A DNA stretch of 33,104 nt. It comes from a virus. Where the stretch lies: IMG/VR virus record IMGVR_UViG_3300030118_000146, positions 1 to 33,104 of that record; one strand, 5' to 3'. Numbering within the stretch: position 1 is the stretch's first letter; each line of letters opens with the position of its first letter. Below the pieces are notes generated by a model. That model was given only the letters and a program-made list of their open reading frames with translations, did not search any database and was not told the origin of the DNA. Position numbers and translations under genes: made by a program. Shown piece by piece: positions 8,442 to 16,521 of this stretch.

Positions 8442-8495
8442 ATAATAGCAAACAAACACAGCTTACGGATTACCTGACGAATTTGGCCTGTTGAA

Positions 8496-8517
8496 TAGTA
8501 GGGCGGCCACCTTACTA
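8496..8517 (+). other. Second hairpin in the capsid gene leader
   Basis: TAGTAGGG pairs with CCTTACTA (8 bp, one G-U) around the loop CGGCCA. It lies about 85 bases before the capsid start codon. With the first hairpin it makes the leader structured and unlike the tightly packed junctions elsewhere. Between this hairpin and the AGGAG of the capsid gene no further feature was found. Confidence 0.5.
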
Positions 8518-8602
8518 GAATACACACCCAAGTGAATTAGCCTCTGATTAGTCTCGTGAGTTTGCATCTGTAGAAAAATGCTAAAACTTTAGGAGAAGAA
8601 AC

Positions 8603-9700
8603 ATGGCATTCGCAAAAGCTGCGGGTTATGGTAATCTTCCTAACGGTAATTTTTCGCCTATTATTTACAGCAAACAGGTGCAACTTGCTTTCCGCAAGGC
8701 TGCTGTTGCTGAGGCAATCACCAATAATGACTACTTTGGTGAAATTGCTCAAATGGGTGATTCCGTTAAGATTATTAAGGAACCCGAAATAACAGTTAAG
8801 GCATATGAGCGTGGTACTACTATCACTCCTCAAGACCTTGACGATGAAGAGTTCAGCCTAACAATTGACAAAGCTAACTACTTTGCATTTAAGGTTGATG
8901 ATATTGAAGAGGCGCACAGCCACGTTAACTTCCAATCTTTGGCAAGTGACCGTGCTGCATATCGCCTTGCTGACCAGTATGACCAAGATGTTCTTGGCTA
9001 TTTGTCAGGCTTTAAACAGTCAGCTATTCATGGAAAAGCTAATACTGTTAACACAACTGTTAACGGTGCTAAAGCTGTTTCAACAGCCTCTGATGGTGCA
9101 AACCTCGTAGGTGCTGAATTGCTTGCGTCTATGTCTTTGGACGCATCTGACTTTACTAATGCATCAGGTTCTGCAGGTTCTGCAAACAACTGTATTGGTA
9201 TCGAGCCACGTGCAGGTGGCGCAACGGCTGCTAAGTCTAGCACTGCTGGTAACGCATTTCCGCTGCAAATCATTGCACGTATGTCACGTCTGATGGACCA
9301 ACAGAATGTTGATACCCAAGGACGCTGGCTAGTTCTTGACCCGGTTTTCATTGAAGTATTGAAGGATGAAGATTCACGTCTTCTGAATTCTGACTTTGGT
9401 GGTTCTGGTCTTCAGAATGGTCTTGTTGTAAATAACCTTCACGGTTTCCAAGTTTACACATCTAACAACTTGCCTTCGCTGGGTACTGGCCCTGCAACTA
9501 CAGGCGGTGTTAATGCGTCAAACATGGGCATTATCGTGGCTGGTCATTCATCTGCTGTCGCAACTGCAGAGCAGATTAACAAGACTGAAACTTACCGTGA
9601 CCCTGACAGCTTTGCTGACATCGTTCGTGGTATGCATCTTTATGGCAGAAAGATTCTTCGTCCTGAAGCAATCGTAACTGCTGCTTACTGCTTGGCATAA
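8603..9700 (+). CDS. Major capsid protein
   Basis: 365 residues, following the scaffold gene and a dedicated promoter. The ribosome site is strong (AGGAG, seven bases before ATG). The N-terminus (GNLPNGNFSPIIYSKQVQLAFRKAAVAEAITNNDYFGEI) and the segments around VKAYERGTTITPQDLDDEEF, ASDRAAYRLADQYDQDVLGYL and ARMSRLMDQQNVDTQGRWLVLDP match the pattern of marine phage coat proteins expected to have the HK97 fold. The C-terminal part (VQVYTSNNLP-like region, then YGRKILRPEAIVTAAYCLA) also fits. It forms the icosahedral shell. Codon use is typical of a highly expressed gene, and no cleavage protease gene is visible nearby. Confidence 0.92.
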   Translation: MAFAKAAGYGNLPNGNFSPIIYSKQVQLAFRKAAVAEAITNNDYFGEIAQMGDSVKIIKEPEITVKAYERGTTITPQDLDDEEFSLTIDKANYFAFKVDDIEEAHSHVNFQSLASDRAAYRLADQYDQDVLGYLSGFKQSAIHGKANTVNTTVNGAKAVSTASDGANLVGAELLASMSLDASDFTNASGSAGSANNCIGIEPRAGGATAAKSSTAGNAFPLQIIARMSRLMDQQNVDTQGRWLVLDPVFIEVLKDEDSRLLNSDFGGSGLQNGLVVNNLHGFQVYTSNNLPSLGTGPATTGGVNASNMGIIVAGHSSAVATAEQINKTETYRDPDSFADIVRGMHLYGRKILRPEAIVTAAYCLA

Positions 9701-9712
9701 GGGAGGGTTAAA

Positions 9713-10237
9713 ATGGCTACAGTTAGTACACTTAAAACCTCTGTACGTGGAGCAGGCGCACGTGGTCGTCAGCCTTACATGGTTGAAACTACTCTGGATT
9801 TTTCCAACTCTGCAATTAACAGCCTTTCAGCAGGTGATATTGTTGAAGCAATTTCTGTACCAGCCAATACTATGGTGTTGACAGCAGGTGCTGAAATGAT
9901 TGAAGCTGTTCAAACGGCAGCAGATGGAAATACTGTAAACCTTGGCTTCACTGGTAGTGGAGACCAAATCGGTGGTACAGATGTAACTGGATATGTTTCT
10001 GGCATTGACATTGATGACAACGCAACAAACTTGTCCTCTGGAATTGGATATCTAACTCCTGCAGCAACAGCAGCTAACCCTGTTATTTGCACAGCAGAAG
10101 ATACCATTGACTTAGAACTTCAAGCGACATCAACTGCACCAAATGCAGGAAAAATTCGTATTTTTGCTGTGTTGATGAACATTGATGGCCTTGGTGACAT
10201 GGCTGCTGATGAAGTAGACCGTGACACACTTGCATAA
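9713..10237 (+). CDS. Probable capsid decoration or head-stabilising protein
   Basis: 174 residues directly after the capsid gene, with a good ribosome site (GGGAGG). It is rich in Ala, Thr, Gly and Asp, with only a few basic residues and these mainly near the N-terminus. The predicted structure is beta-rich: alternating segments such as TTLDFSNSAINSLSAGDIVEAISVPANTMVLTAGAEM and KIRIFAVLMNIDGLG. That pattern and position suggest a protein that binds the shell surface. I do not recognise a specific named family, so a minor head or tail role remains possible. Confidence 0.7.
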   Translation: MATVSTLKTSVRGAGARGRQPYMVETTLDFSNSAINSLSAGDIVEAISVPANTMVLTAGAEMIEAVQTAADGNTVNLGFTGSGDQIGGTDVTGYVSGIDIDDNATNLSSGIGYLTPAATAANPVICTAEDTIDLELQATSTAPNAGKIRIFAVLMNIDGLGDMAADEVDRDTLA

Positions 10238-10247
10238 ATAATGTGAT

Positions 10248-10267
10248 GGGGCAGGGCAACTTGCCCC
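10248..10267 (+). terminator. GC-rich hairpin after the decoration gene (possible weak terminator or processing site)
   Basis: GGGGCA pairs with TGCCCC around an eight-base loop, followed by a pyrimidine-rich run (TCACTTTCTCT) lacking a true U-tract. It lies between the highly expressed head genes and the tail genes, where several podoviruses attenuate transcription. It could lower read-through or mark an RNA processing site. Confidence 0.45.
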
Positions 10268-10289
10268 TCACTTTCTCTAAGGGAAAAAC

Positions 10290-11009
10290 ATGGCATACGA
10301 TTTTCTTGGTCTAGTAAATGATGTAAACAGACGGCTGAATGAGGTAGAACTCACTTCAGCTAATTTTGCAACTGCAACAGGGTTTTACTCACAGGCTAAA
10401 GATGCAGTAAACGCTTCCATAAGATATTTAAATCAGTCAGAATATAACTGGCCTTTCAATCACGTAACACAAACAACTACATTAGTAGCTAACACTAGCC
10501 GTTACGCATTTCCAACAGATGCTAAAGTTATTAATTTTAAAACATTTAGAATAAAAGAAAACACCACGCTTGGTAATGCTACTACTAGATTAAGTGAAGT
10601 AGCTTATGAAGAATACTTAGATAAGTATGTACAGCAAGAGTATAACTCAACTTCTAATCAAGGTGTTCCTATTTATGTCATACAAGCACCTGACTTAGAA
10701 TACATATTATCACCAGAACCAAATAAAGCATATGAAGTAGTATACGAGTATTATACTTTTCCTACCGACTTATCTGGGGCAACAGATACAACAAATATAC
10801 CAGAACGCTTTAGACACATTATTATAGATGGTGCTATGTACCACGCATATATGTTTAGAAGTAACTCACAAGCGGCTACAATAGCGAAACAAAAATTTGA
10901 TGAGGGTATTAAACATATGCGTTCACAATTGATTAATCGTACACCTTATGTGCGTTCCTATATGATTACTCGTAATACAGGTGGAGCAAACACAGGTCTT
11001 AATTTATAA
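10290..11009 (+). CDS. Head-tail adaptor / tail tubular protein A-like
   Basis: 239 residues between capsid genes and the nozzle-like protein, the place of the T7 gp11-type adaptor. The N-terminal helix (YDFLGLVNDVNRRLNEVELTSANF) and the following helix with ASIRYLNQSEYNWPF are typical of marine podovirus adaptors. A beta-rich middle follows (RYAFPTDAKVINFKTFRI, YIVQAPDLEYILSPEP-like), then a C-terminal helix (PERFRHIIIDGAMYHAYMFR). It would bind the portal ring and close the head after packaging. AAGGG precedes the ATG. Confidence 0.8.
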   Translation: MAYDFLGLVNDVNRRLNEVELTSANFATATGFYSQAKDAVNASIRYLNQSEYNWPFNHVTQTTTLVANTSRYAFPTDAKVINFKTFRIKENTTLGNATTRLSEVAYEEYLDKYVQQEYNSTSNQGVPIYVIQAPDLEYILSPEPNKAYEVVYEYYTFPTDLSGATDTTNIPERFRHIIIDGAMYHAYMFRSNSQAATIAKQKFDEGIKHMRSQLINRTPYVRSYMITRNTGGANTGLNL

Positions 11010-11020
11010 GGACTAACACG

Positions 11021-12997
11021 ATGGATGCATGGCAAACCTATCCTGTTGAGTTTCGTGGCGGTCTGATAACAAACTTATCTCCCCTTCAGCAGGGTATAAA
11101 TGCACCGGGAAGTGCAAGAATACTAAGAAACTATGAACCATCAGTAGAAGGTGGTTATAGAAGAATCGAAGGGTTTACGAAGTTTGATAGTGCTATTATA
11201 CCACCTTATGGTGCGCCAGTAGTTCACGGTGCTAGTCAAACAGGAACTACACTTATTATAGCTGCCTGTCACACAACACCTGTCGCAGGTGATACATTTC
11301 AAGTAGCAGGTGTTTCAGGAACTTACACTATAGCTTCTGGTGGTGTTAGCTTTGATGCTACCAATAATAGAGCAACACTAACATTAACAACTTCTCTTGC
11401 TAGTAGTCCAGCTAATGCTGCTGCTGTTACATTTTTAAGCACATCATCTAATTATTTAACTATAGGTGTAGCAGCATGGGAAGACAGTGCTATTGTCTGT
11501 AAAAATGCAGACATATTTAAATCTGGTGGTTCTGGATTTACTAAAATTAATGTGCCTGATTATGGCACACCTCTTGTAAATGGTGCTGGTCAAAGTGGCA
11601 GCACACTTGCAATTGATGGTTTAGATAGCGCACCTCAATTAGGAGATGCTTTTAAAATTGCTGGTGTAGATTTAATTTACACAGTTACTGCAGATGCAAC
11701 TGTATCATCTGGTGGTGCTACAATAAACATAAATCCTAATTTAGCTAGTAGTCCTGCTGATGATGCAGTTATTACATTTCTTTCTGTAAGTAGAGAAACT
11801 GCTGGCAAGACAAGGTTTGCTAAATATAACTTTAGTGGAACAGAAAAAATAGCAATAGTAGATGGTCTTAACGCACCAGCATTATATGACAATGCTACAT
11901 TTACTGTTCTTGATAGCGCACCAACAGGTGTTATAGGTGCATCTTTTGTTGAAGAAGCTAAAAAACATTTATTTTTTGCAAAAGGCAGTAACTTAACTTT
12001 TACTGCACCTTATACAGATTCAGACTTTACAGCAGCTAATGGCTCTGGTGTAATTAACGTAGGGACTACAATTACAGGTCTTGCTGTATTTAGGCAAAAT
12101 CTTATTATATTTACTGAGCGTAGTATACATCAATTACTAGGCACTACTATTGCAGATTTTAGCTTACAGCCAATTACAACAGATATAGGTTGTATTGACT
12201 CAGATACCATACAAGAGATTGCCGGGGATATTATGTTCCTTGCACCTGATGGATTAAGACTTGTAAGTGGTACAGATAGGATTGGAGATTTTGGACTAGC
12301 GTCCGTATCTAAAAATATTCAGTCTAACATGACAGCTTTTATTGCTGCTAATACAAGTTTTACAAGTTGTGTAATTAGAGAAAAGTCACAGTATAGAATA
12401 TTAGGTTTTAACAATAACATTACTGCAGAAAATGCTCAAGGAGTATTAGCTACACAATTTGCCCCACAAGGTGGTGAGGGTATGGCATGGGCTGAAACAC
12501 GAGGTATACGTGCAAACGTAGCAGATAGCAATTATAACGGCACTGTTGAAGTGGTGTTATTTTCAAATGATGATGGCTATTTGTATCAAATGGAAAGTGG
12601 TAATTCATTTGATGGAGATAATATTCAAACTACATTTGCTACTCCACACTTACCTATTAAAGACCCACGAATACGTAAAACATTTTATAAATTATTTTTG
12701 TATTCTGACCCGCAAGGTAGCGTAAACTTTGATGTTAGTTTAAAACTAGACTTTGATAGTTCAGGTACTATTCAGCCACCAGCTATTCGCATTCTTAATA
12801 CACAAGGACAAGTTGGATTTTTTGGTGTAGGCATATTTGGTTCTACAAGTTTTGGAAGCAAGCTACTTAAACTATTTGAAACACAAGTGGTAGGTTCAGG
12901 AAACACTGTATCTTTTCAATTTACATCCACAAGCACAGACCCGCCATATTCTATTGACGCATTGACAGTTGAGTATGCGACACATGACAGAAGGTAA
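11021..12997 (+). CDS. Tail nozzle-like protein (tail tubular protein B position) with duplicated insert
   Basis: 658 residues, following the adaptor, as T7 gp12-type nozzles do. The N-terminus (VEFRGGLITNLSPLQQG, ARILRNYEPSVEGGYRRIEGF) is the recognisable start of this phage family, and the C-terminal two thirds have beta-propeller-like repeats (VFRQNLIIFTERSIHQLLG, GDIMFLAPDGLRLVSG). Between them lie two copies of a domain of about 75-78 residues, at 63-140 and 181-255, both beginning YG-P-V-G and ending with SSPA and TFLS. The duplication makes the protein longer than it would otherwise be. It forms the distal tube through which DNA leaves. AAGGA sits before the ATG. Confidence 0.82.
   Translation: MDAWQTYPVEFRGGLITNLSPLQQGINAPGSARILRNYEPSVEGGYRRIEGFTKFDSAIIPPYGAPVVHGASQTGTTLIIAACHTTPVAGDTFQVAGVSGTYTIASGGVSFDATNNRATLTLTTSLASSPANAAAVTFLSTSSNYLTIGVAAWEDSAIVCKNADIFKSGGSGFTKINVPDYGTPLVNGAGQSGSTLAIDGLDSAPQLGDAFKIAGVDLIYTVTADATVSSGGATININPNLASSPADDAVITFLSVSRETAGKTRFAKYNFSGTEKIAIVDGLNAPALYDNATFTVLDSAPTGVIGASFVEEAKKHLFFAKGSNLTFTAPYTDSDFTAANGSGVINVGTTITGLAVFRQNLIIFTERSIHQLLGTTIADFSLQPITTDIGCIDSDTIQEIAGDIMFLAPDGLRLVSGTDRIGDFGLASVSKNIQSNMTAFIAANTSFTSCVIREKSQYRILGFNNNITAENAQGVLATQFAPQGGEGMAWAETRGIRANVADSNYNGTVEVVLFSNDDGYLYQMESGNSFDGDNIQTTFATPHLPIKDPRIRKTFYKLFLYSDPQGSVNFDVSLKLDFDSSGTIQPPAIRILNTQGQVGFFGVGIFGSTSFGSKLLKLFETQVVGSGNTVSFQFTSTSTDPPYSIDALTVEYATHDRR
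11207..11785 (+). repeat. Two copies of a 75-78 residue domain inside the nozzle-like protein
   Basis: Copy one spans 11207-11440 and copy two 11561-11785. Matched landmarks are YGAPVVHGASQTGTTL and YGTPLVNGAGQSGSTL at the start, GDTFQVAGV and GDAFKIAGV in the middle, and LASSPANAAAVTFLS and LASSPADDAVITFLS at the end. They have diverged at the DNA level, so the duplication is not very recent. Confidence 0.85.
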
Positions 12998-13002
12998 ATA
13001 AC

Positions 13003-14976
13003 ATGGGAACAGGTTATACCAGAAACGATACCGCTAATAATATTGCTGACGGTAACATTATTAACGCTGCAGACTTTGATGGCGAGTATGATGCCATTGA
13101 AGCTGCTTTTAATAGTAGTTCAGGACATACCCATGATGGCACATCCGGTGAAGGTGCGCCTGTTACTGTGCTTGGACCTGCTCAAGACTTTGTGGCTAGT
13201 ACAACTGAAATAAAACCAAAGACTAATAATACACTAGACATTGGCACAAGTCTTCTTAAATTTAAAGATGCTCACTTAGCTGGCACAGCTAATCTTGTAA
13301 ATCTAACTACCACTGGTGATGTTACTCTTACAGGCGCAGCTAACAATGTAGTGTTTGATGCTAGTGACAACGCATTAGAATTTGCTGATAGTGCTAAAGC
13401 TACCTTTGGTGACGCTGCAGATTTACAAATATTTCACGATGCATCAAATAGTATAGTCAGAGATTCAGGCACTGGTATATTAGCATTAGATGGTAGCACA
13501 GTAGAAATCAGAAAAAATGATGGCTCTGAAACTATGGCACAGTTTGTAGAAGATGGTGCTGTAAGTTTATACCATGATAATTCTGTCAAACTAGCAACAA
13601 CAGCAACAGGTGTTACCATTACTGGCTCACTAGCTATGGATGGTTTAAGTTTAGGAGACAATGAAAAAGTTCAACTTGGCACAGGAACAGACCTTGAACT
13701 ATACCATAATGGCACAGACAGTATTATAGAAAACAACACAGGCGAGTTATTTATTCAGGGTGATAATGTAACTCTCCGTAGCGACACAGGCACTGAAACT
13801 TTTATAGCTATGGATGTTAATGGTGCTGTTGAACTCTACCATAACAATGTAAAAAAGTTTGACACAGATGCAGATGGTGTAAACGTAACTGGTCAAATTG
13901 ATGTTAGTACAAATGCTAACATTAGCGGTAACATTAGTGTGCTTTCAGATGGTGGTGTTATAAAATTAGGTGTAGATGAAGAAATAACACTTACCCATGA
14001 ACACAACGTAGGTGTACAAGCTAAAGCAGCATCAGGTTTTGAACTTAACTTACAGACAGGTGATACGTCTGTTGAAAGTGGTAATGTCTTAGGTAAGATA
14101 ACCTTTAATGCTCCTGATGAGGGTAGTGGCACAGATGCTATTCTTGATGGTGCAGCTATTGAAGCTGTAGCTGAAGCTACCTTTGCTAGTGACAATAATT
14201 CTACTGCCCTTGTATTTAAAACAAATACATCTGCTGCTGCTACAGAACGTATGCGTATTAAGTCTGACGGTACTATTGTTATGGATACGCAAGTTGACAT
14301 TGATAACATTACTATTGATGGCAATACAATTAGTAGCACAGATACAAATGGTAATATTGCTATCACTCCAAATGGTACAGGCGAAGTTGACATTACCAAA
14401 GTAGATATTGATAGCGGTGCTATTGATGCTGTAACATTAGGTACTAATAGTGCTGTTACAGAACTGCAGGTAGATAATATTAATGTTAATGGCAACGCTA
14501 TTACATCTACAGATACTAATGGTAACATTGCACTTACACCAAATGGTACTGGTGAAGTTGATATTAGCAAAGTAGATATTGCTGCTGGTGAGATAGATGG
14601 TACAACAATAGGTGCTAACAGTGCTGCTGCTGGTACGTTTACTAATCTTACAGCAAGTACAAATTTAACACTTGCTTCTGGTGCAACAGTAACTGCCATT
14701 CTTGATGAAGATAATATGGCAACAGATAGTGCTACTGCTTTAGCTACTCAACAATCTATTAAAGCATATATAGCTACTCAGGTTGGTGCAGCAAGTAATA
14801 TAACAGATACAGGTATAACTTTTGAAGGTTCTTCTGCAGATGACCATGAAACAGTATTTGCTATAACCAATCCTACTGCAGACAGAACCTTTACATTTGC
14901 GGATGAATCAGGAACAGTTTCTACAAGGTCATTTGCAGAGGAATCAGCAACAGCATTAGCAATTGCACTTGGATAA
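13003..14976 (+). CDS. Repeat-rich tail fibre/spike protein
   Basis: 657 residues. The N-terminus (MGTGYTRNDTANNIADGN, then EYDAIEAAFNSSSGHTHDGT) is a marine phage fibre anchor. A 90-residue repeat follows, with copies starting at 13420 and 13690 (DLQIFHDASNSII-type and DLELYHNGTDSII-type). A 57-residue repeat starts at 14302 and 14473 (STDTNGNIA-TPNGTGEVDI). The protein is almost entirely beta-rich and acidic, fitting a trimeric shaft. It ends soon after a FTFADESGTVSTR segment, with no obvious C-terminal receptor-binding domain or chaperone domain. It may therefore serve as the fibre base to which the downstream adhesins attach. AAGG precedes the start. Confidence 0.85.
   Translation: MGTGYTRNDTANNIADGNIINAADFDGEYDAIEAAFNSSSGHTHDGTSGEGAPVTVLGPAQDFVASTTEIKPKTNNTLDIGTSLLKFKDAHLAGTANLVNLTTTGDVTLTGAANNVVFDASDNALEFADSAKATFGDAADLQIFHDASNSIVRDSGTGILALDGSTVEIRKNDGSETMAQFVEDGAVSLYHDNSVKLATTATGVTITGSLAMDGLSLGDNEKVQLGTGTDLELYHNGTDSIIENNTGELFIQGDNVTLRSDTGTETFIAMDVNGAVELYHNNVKKFDTDADGVNVTGQIDVSTNANISGNISVLSDGGVIKLGVDEEITLTHEHNVGVQAKAASGFELNLQTGDTSVESGNVLGKITFNAPDEGSGTDAILDGAAIEAVAEATFASDNNSTALVFKTNTSAAATERMRIKSDGTIVMDTQVDIDNITIDGNTISSTDTNGNIAITPNGTGEVDITKVDIDSGAIDAVTLGTNSAVTELQVDNINVNGNAITSTDTNGNIALTPNGTGEVDISKVDIAAGEIDGTTIGANSAAAGTFTNLTASTNLTLASGATVTAILDEDNMATDSATALATQQSIKAYIATQVGAASNITDTGITFEGSSADDHETVFAITNPTADRTFTFADESGTVSTRSFAEESATALAIALG
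13420..13950 (+). repeat. 90-residue tandem repeat in the fibre protein
   Basis: Two copies in register, 270 bases apart, each with an H-D/N turn after DLxxxxH, an N-S-I-V or D-S-I-I strand, then a GAV-LYH segment. The repeat is typical of fibre shafts built from stacked beta elements. Confidence 0.75.
14302..14640 (+). repeat. 57-residue tandem repeat in the fibre protein
   Basis: Two copies 171 bases apart. Both contain STDTNGNIA followed by TPNGTGEVDI and a KVDI strand. DNA identity is high over the core, suggesting a fairly recent duplication or recombination within the fibre. Confidence 0.75.
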
Positions 14977-14983
14977 TTAACGC

Positions 14984-15012
14984 TTGACAAAAAAGGAGAA
15001 ATCTGGTATAAT
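14984..15012 (+). promoter_or_regulatory. Perfect-consensus sigma70 promoter with extended -10
   Basis: TTGACA at 14984-14989 and TATAAT at 15007-15012 are separated by exactly 17 bases, and TGG directly before the -10 box gives an extended -10 (TGN). The expected start is near 15019, leaving a leader of about 15 bases with GGAG six bases before the ATG at 15035. It lies in the only real gap between the fibre gene and the fibre/chaperone array. Confidence 0.88.
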
Positions 15013-15034
15013 TATATCAGCTTTGGAGTAAAAA

Positions 15035-15397
15035 ATGGCAAACACTTTTAAAGTTAAAACTAATGCAGCTATGCCAACTTCGGCAGGTACACCATTAGAT
15101 TTATACACAGTTCCATCTAGTACAACTAGTGTTGTATTAGGTCTTATGCTATGTAATATACATACAAGTCAGGTAACTGCTGATGTTAAACTGGTATCAA
15201 ATACAGCAGATACAGAAACAAATGAAACTGTTTTTCTAGTAAAAGATATTCCTATTCCAGCAGGTGCATCTGTAGAATTACTAGCGGGTAATAAAGTTGT
15301 TCTTCAATATGCAAATAGTTCTGGTGATAAAATACAAATTGACTGTGATGTTGCTGGAAAAATTGATGCTACTTTGAGTATTATGGAGATAACCTAA
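15035..15397 (+). CDS. Small beta-rich structural protein at the head of the fibre array
   Basis: 120 residues, directly behind the consensus promoter. The segments TPLDLYTVPSSTTSVVLGLMLCNIH, DVKLVSN and IPAGASVELLAGNKVVLQ describe a small beta sandwich like proteins I recall from marine phages near tail fibres. The function is not established; an adaptor or a capsid/tail-surface protein is likely. The GGAG ribosome site is good. The stop shares a base with the next start (TAATG). Confidence 0.75.
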   Translation: MANTFKVKTNAAMPTSAGTPLDLYTVPSSTTSVVLGLMLCNIHTSQVTADVKLVSNTADTETNETVFLVKDIPIPAGASVELLAGNKVVLQYANSSGDKIQIDCDVAGKIDATLSIMEIT

Positions 15398-16287
15398 TGC
15401 CTTATATAGGTACTAACCCAACAAATAGATTTTCATCTGTTGAGTACCAAGATTTAACGGGTGTTACTGGCAGTCCTGCAAAAAGAGGGTTTACCCTAAA
15501 TAATCCAGTTGGCAGTGCGAATGATATTGAAGTATTTGTAAATAATGTGCGGCAAGAGCCAAGTGTTGCATATACTGTAGATGGCACTACAACACTTACT
15601 ATGACAGGTGATGTAGAAACTACTGATGATTTTTATGTAGTGTTTCAGGCGCAGGCTATAGGTACTGCAACTCATCCTGCTGGAGCTTCTCTTCAGGCTG
15701 CAACTGGTACATTTAGTGGTGATGTAGATATTAACGGTAACAACTTAATATTAGATGCTGATGCAGACAGTAAGATTGAAGCAAGCACTGATGATACTAT
15801 TAATGTCGTGTCTGGTGGTAATACAGGATTGACTATTGATAGCACTGGACGTGTATTTAAACCAGCTATACCCTTTTTTGTTTTATTAGGAGGCAATGCA
15901 GGTGATAGTAACCATGATAATGGCGATACTCTTGGCAACACAACTCAAGGACACACTGCGTTTGCTACTTCTGGCTCAATAGCAGGTATACGTGGATTTA
16001 CATACACTAGTTCAACAGGAGTAATAGGTGTTCCTGTTGATGGTCTGTATCATATTGGGGGTAATGTTTTTAATAATAACACATCTCAAAGTATGATTAT
16101 AGCTTTATATCAAGGCTCTTCAATTATTTCATATGTTCAACAAGATTTAATTGGAAATGTTACATTAGACCTTGTTGCAAATTTATCAGCTGGAGACCAG
16201 CTTACATTTAGAAATGTAACAGGTAGCACCGTAACTATTTATGAAGGTCCAGCACATACACAAGTTTATGGGTATTTAATAGGATAA
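15397..16287 (+). CDS. Tail fibre with N-terminal MPYIG anchor and C-terminal C1q-like head
   Basis: 296 residues. Residues 1-95 form an anchor beginning MPYIGTNPTNRF, similar in layout to the start of the gene at 18195. Residues 100-150 are a short repetitive shaft (TFSGDVDINGNNLILDAD, ending GLTIDSTGRVFKP). Residues about 155-296 look like a C1q/TNF jelly-roll: a HTAFATSG strand, VPVDGLYHIGGNVF, ALYQGSSIISYVQQD, LVANLSAGDQLTFRN, and a final VYGYLIG. Such heads trimerise and often bind receptors. The start is coupled to the upstream gene by TAATG, and the next gene is a small chaperone-like protein. Confidence 0.82.
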   Translation: MPYIGTNPTNRFSSVEYQDLTGVTGSPAKRGFTLNNPVGSANDIEVFVNNVRQEPSVAYTVDGTTTLTMTGDVETTDDFYVVFQAQAIGTATHPAGASLQAATGTFSGDVDINGNNLILDADADSKIEASTDDTINVVSGGNTGLTIDSTGRVFKPAIPFFVLLGGNAGDSNHDNGDTLGNTTQGHTAFATSGSIAGIRGFTYTSSTGVIGVPVDGLYHIGGNVFNNNTSQSMIIALYQGSSIISYVQQDLIGNVTLDLVANLSAGDQLTFRNVTGSTVTIYEGPAHTQVYGYLIG

Positions 16288-16290
16288 ACT

Positions 16291-16521
16291 ATGGCAAACT
16301 ATAAAAATATTGTTTCTTATAATCCTGTATCTTCTAAACAGCCTCAATTTACTGCTGATGCTATATTAAAAGCAACGGATTGGACACAGCTACCAGATAG
16401 CGGTCTAACAGATAATTGCGTAGCCTTATTTAAAACGTATCGTGCTTCTATAAGAACTATACGCAAGACTAGTCCATCTAATCCAACGTGGCCTGATGCA
16501 CCTACAGAGGAGTGGTCATAA
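16291..16521 (+). CDS. Small tail-assembly-chaperone-like protein, copy 1
   Basis: 76 residues. The core LKATDWTQLPDSGLTDNC, then FKTYRASIRTIR, then WPDAPTEEWS, fits the phage tail-assembly chaperone pattern: a T-D-W motif, a Y-R-A-S/A-L/I-R helix and a C-terminal W-P. It is closest to the protein at 17991, with which it shares the C-terminal EEWS. It follows the C1q-type fibre and may help fold or trimerise it. Its last codons contain AGGAG, which serves as the ribosome site of the next gene, whose ATG overlaps its stop. Confidence 0.78.
   Translation: MANYKNIVSYNPVSSKQPQFTADAILKATDWTQLPDSGLTDNCVALFKTYRASIRTIRKTSPSNPTWPDAPTEEWS

Noticed and set aside
8418-8477. 19-codon open frame in the capsid leader (MYSAICPH)
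   Set aside because: It overlaps the first hairpin and has no Shine-Dalgarno sequence; a leader peptide cannot be supported without comparison to relatives.
12961-12995. TTGACA near the end of the nozzle-like gene
   Set aside because: No acceptable -10 box follows at 15-19 bases, so it is not a credible promoter for the fibre gene.
13893-14699. 268-residue open frame on the - strand
   Set aside because: It is the antisense of the repetitive fibre gene; its Val/Ser/Pro repeats mirror the fibre repeats. No support for expression.
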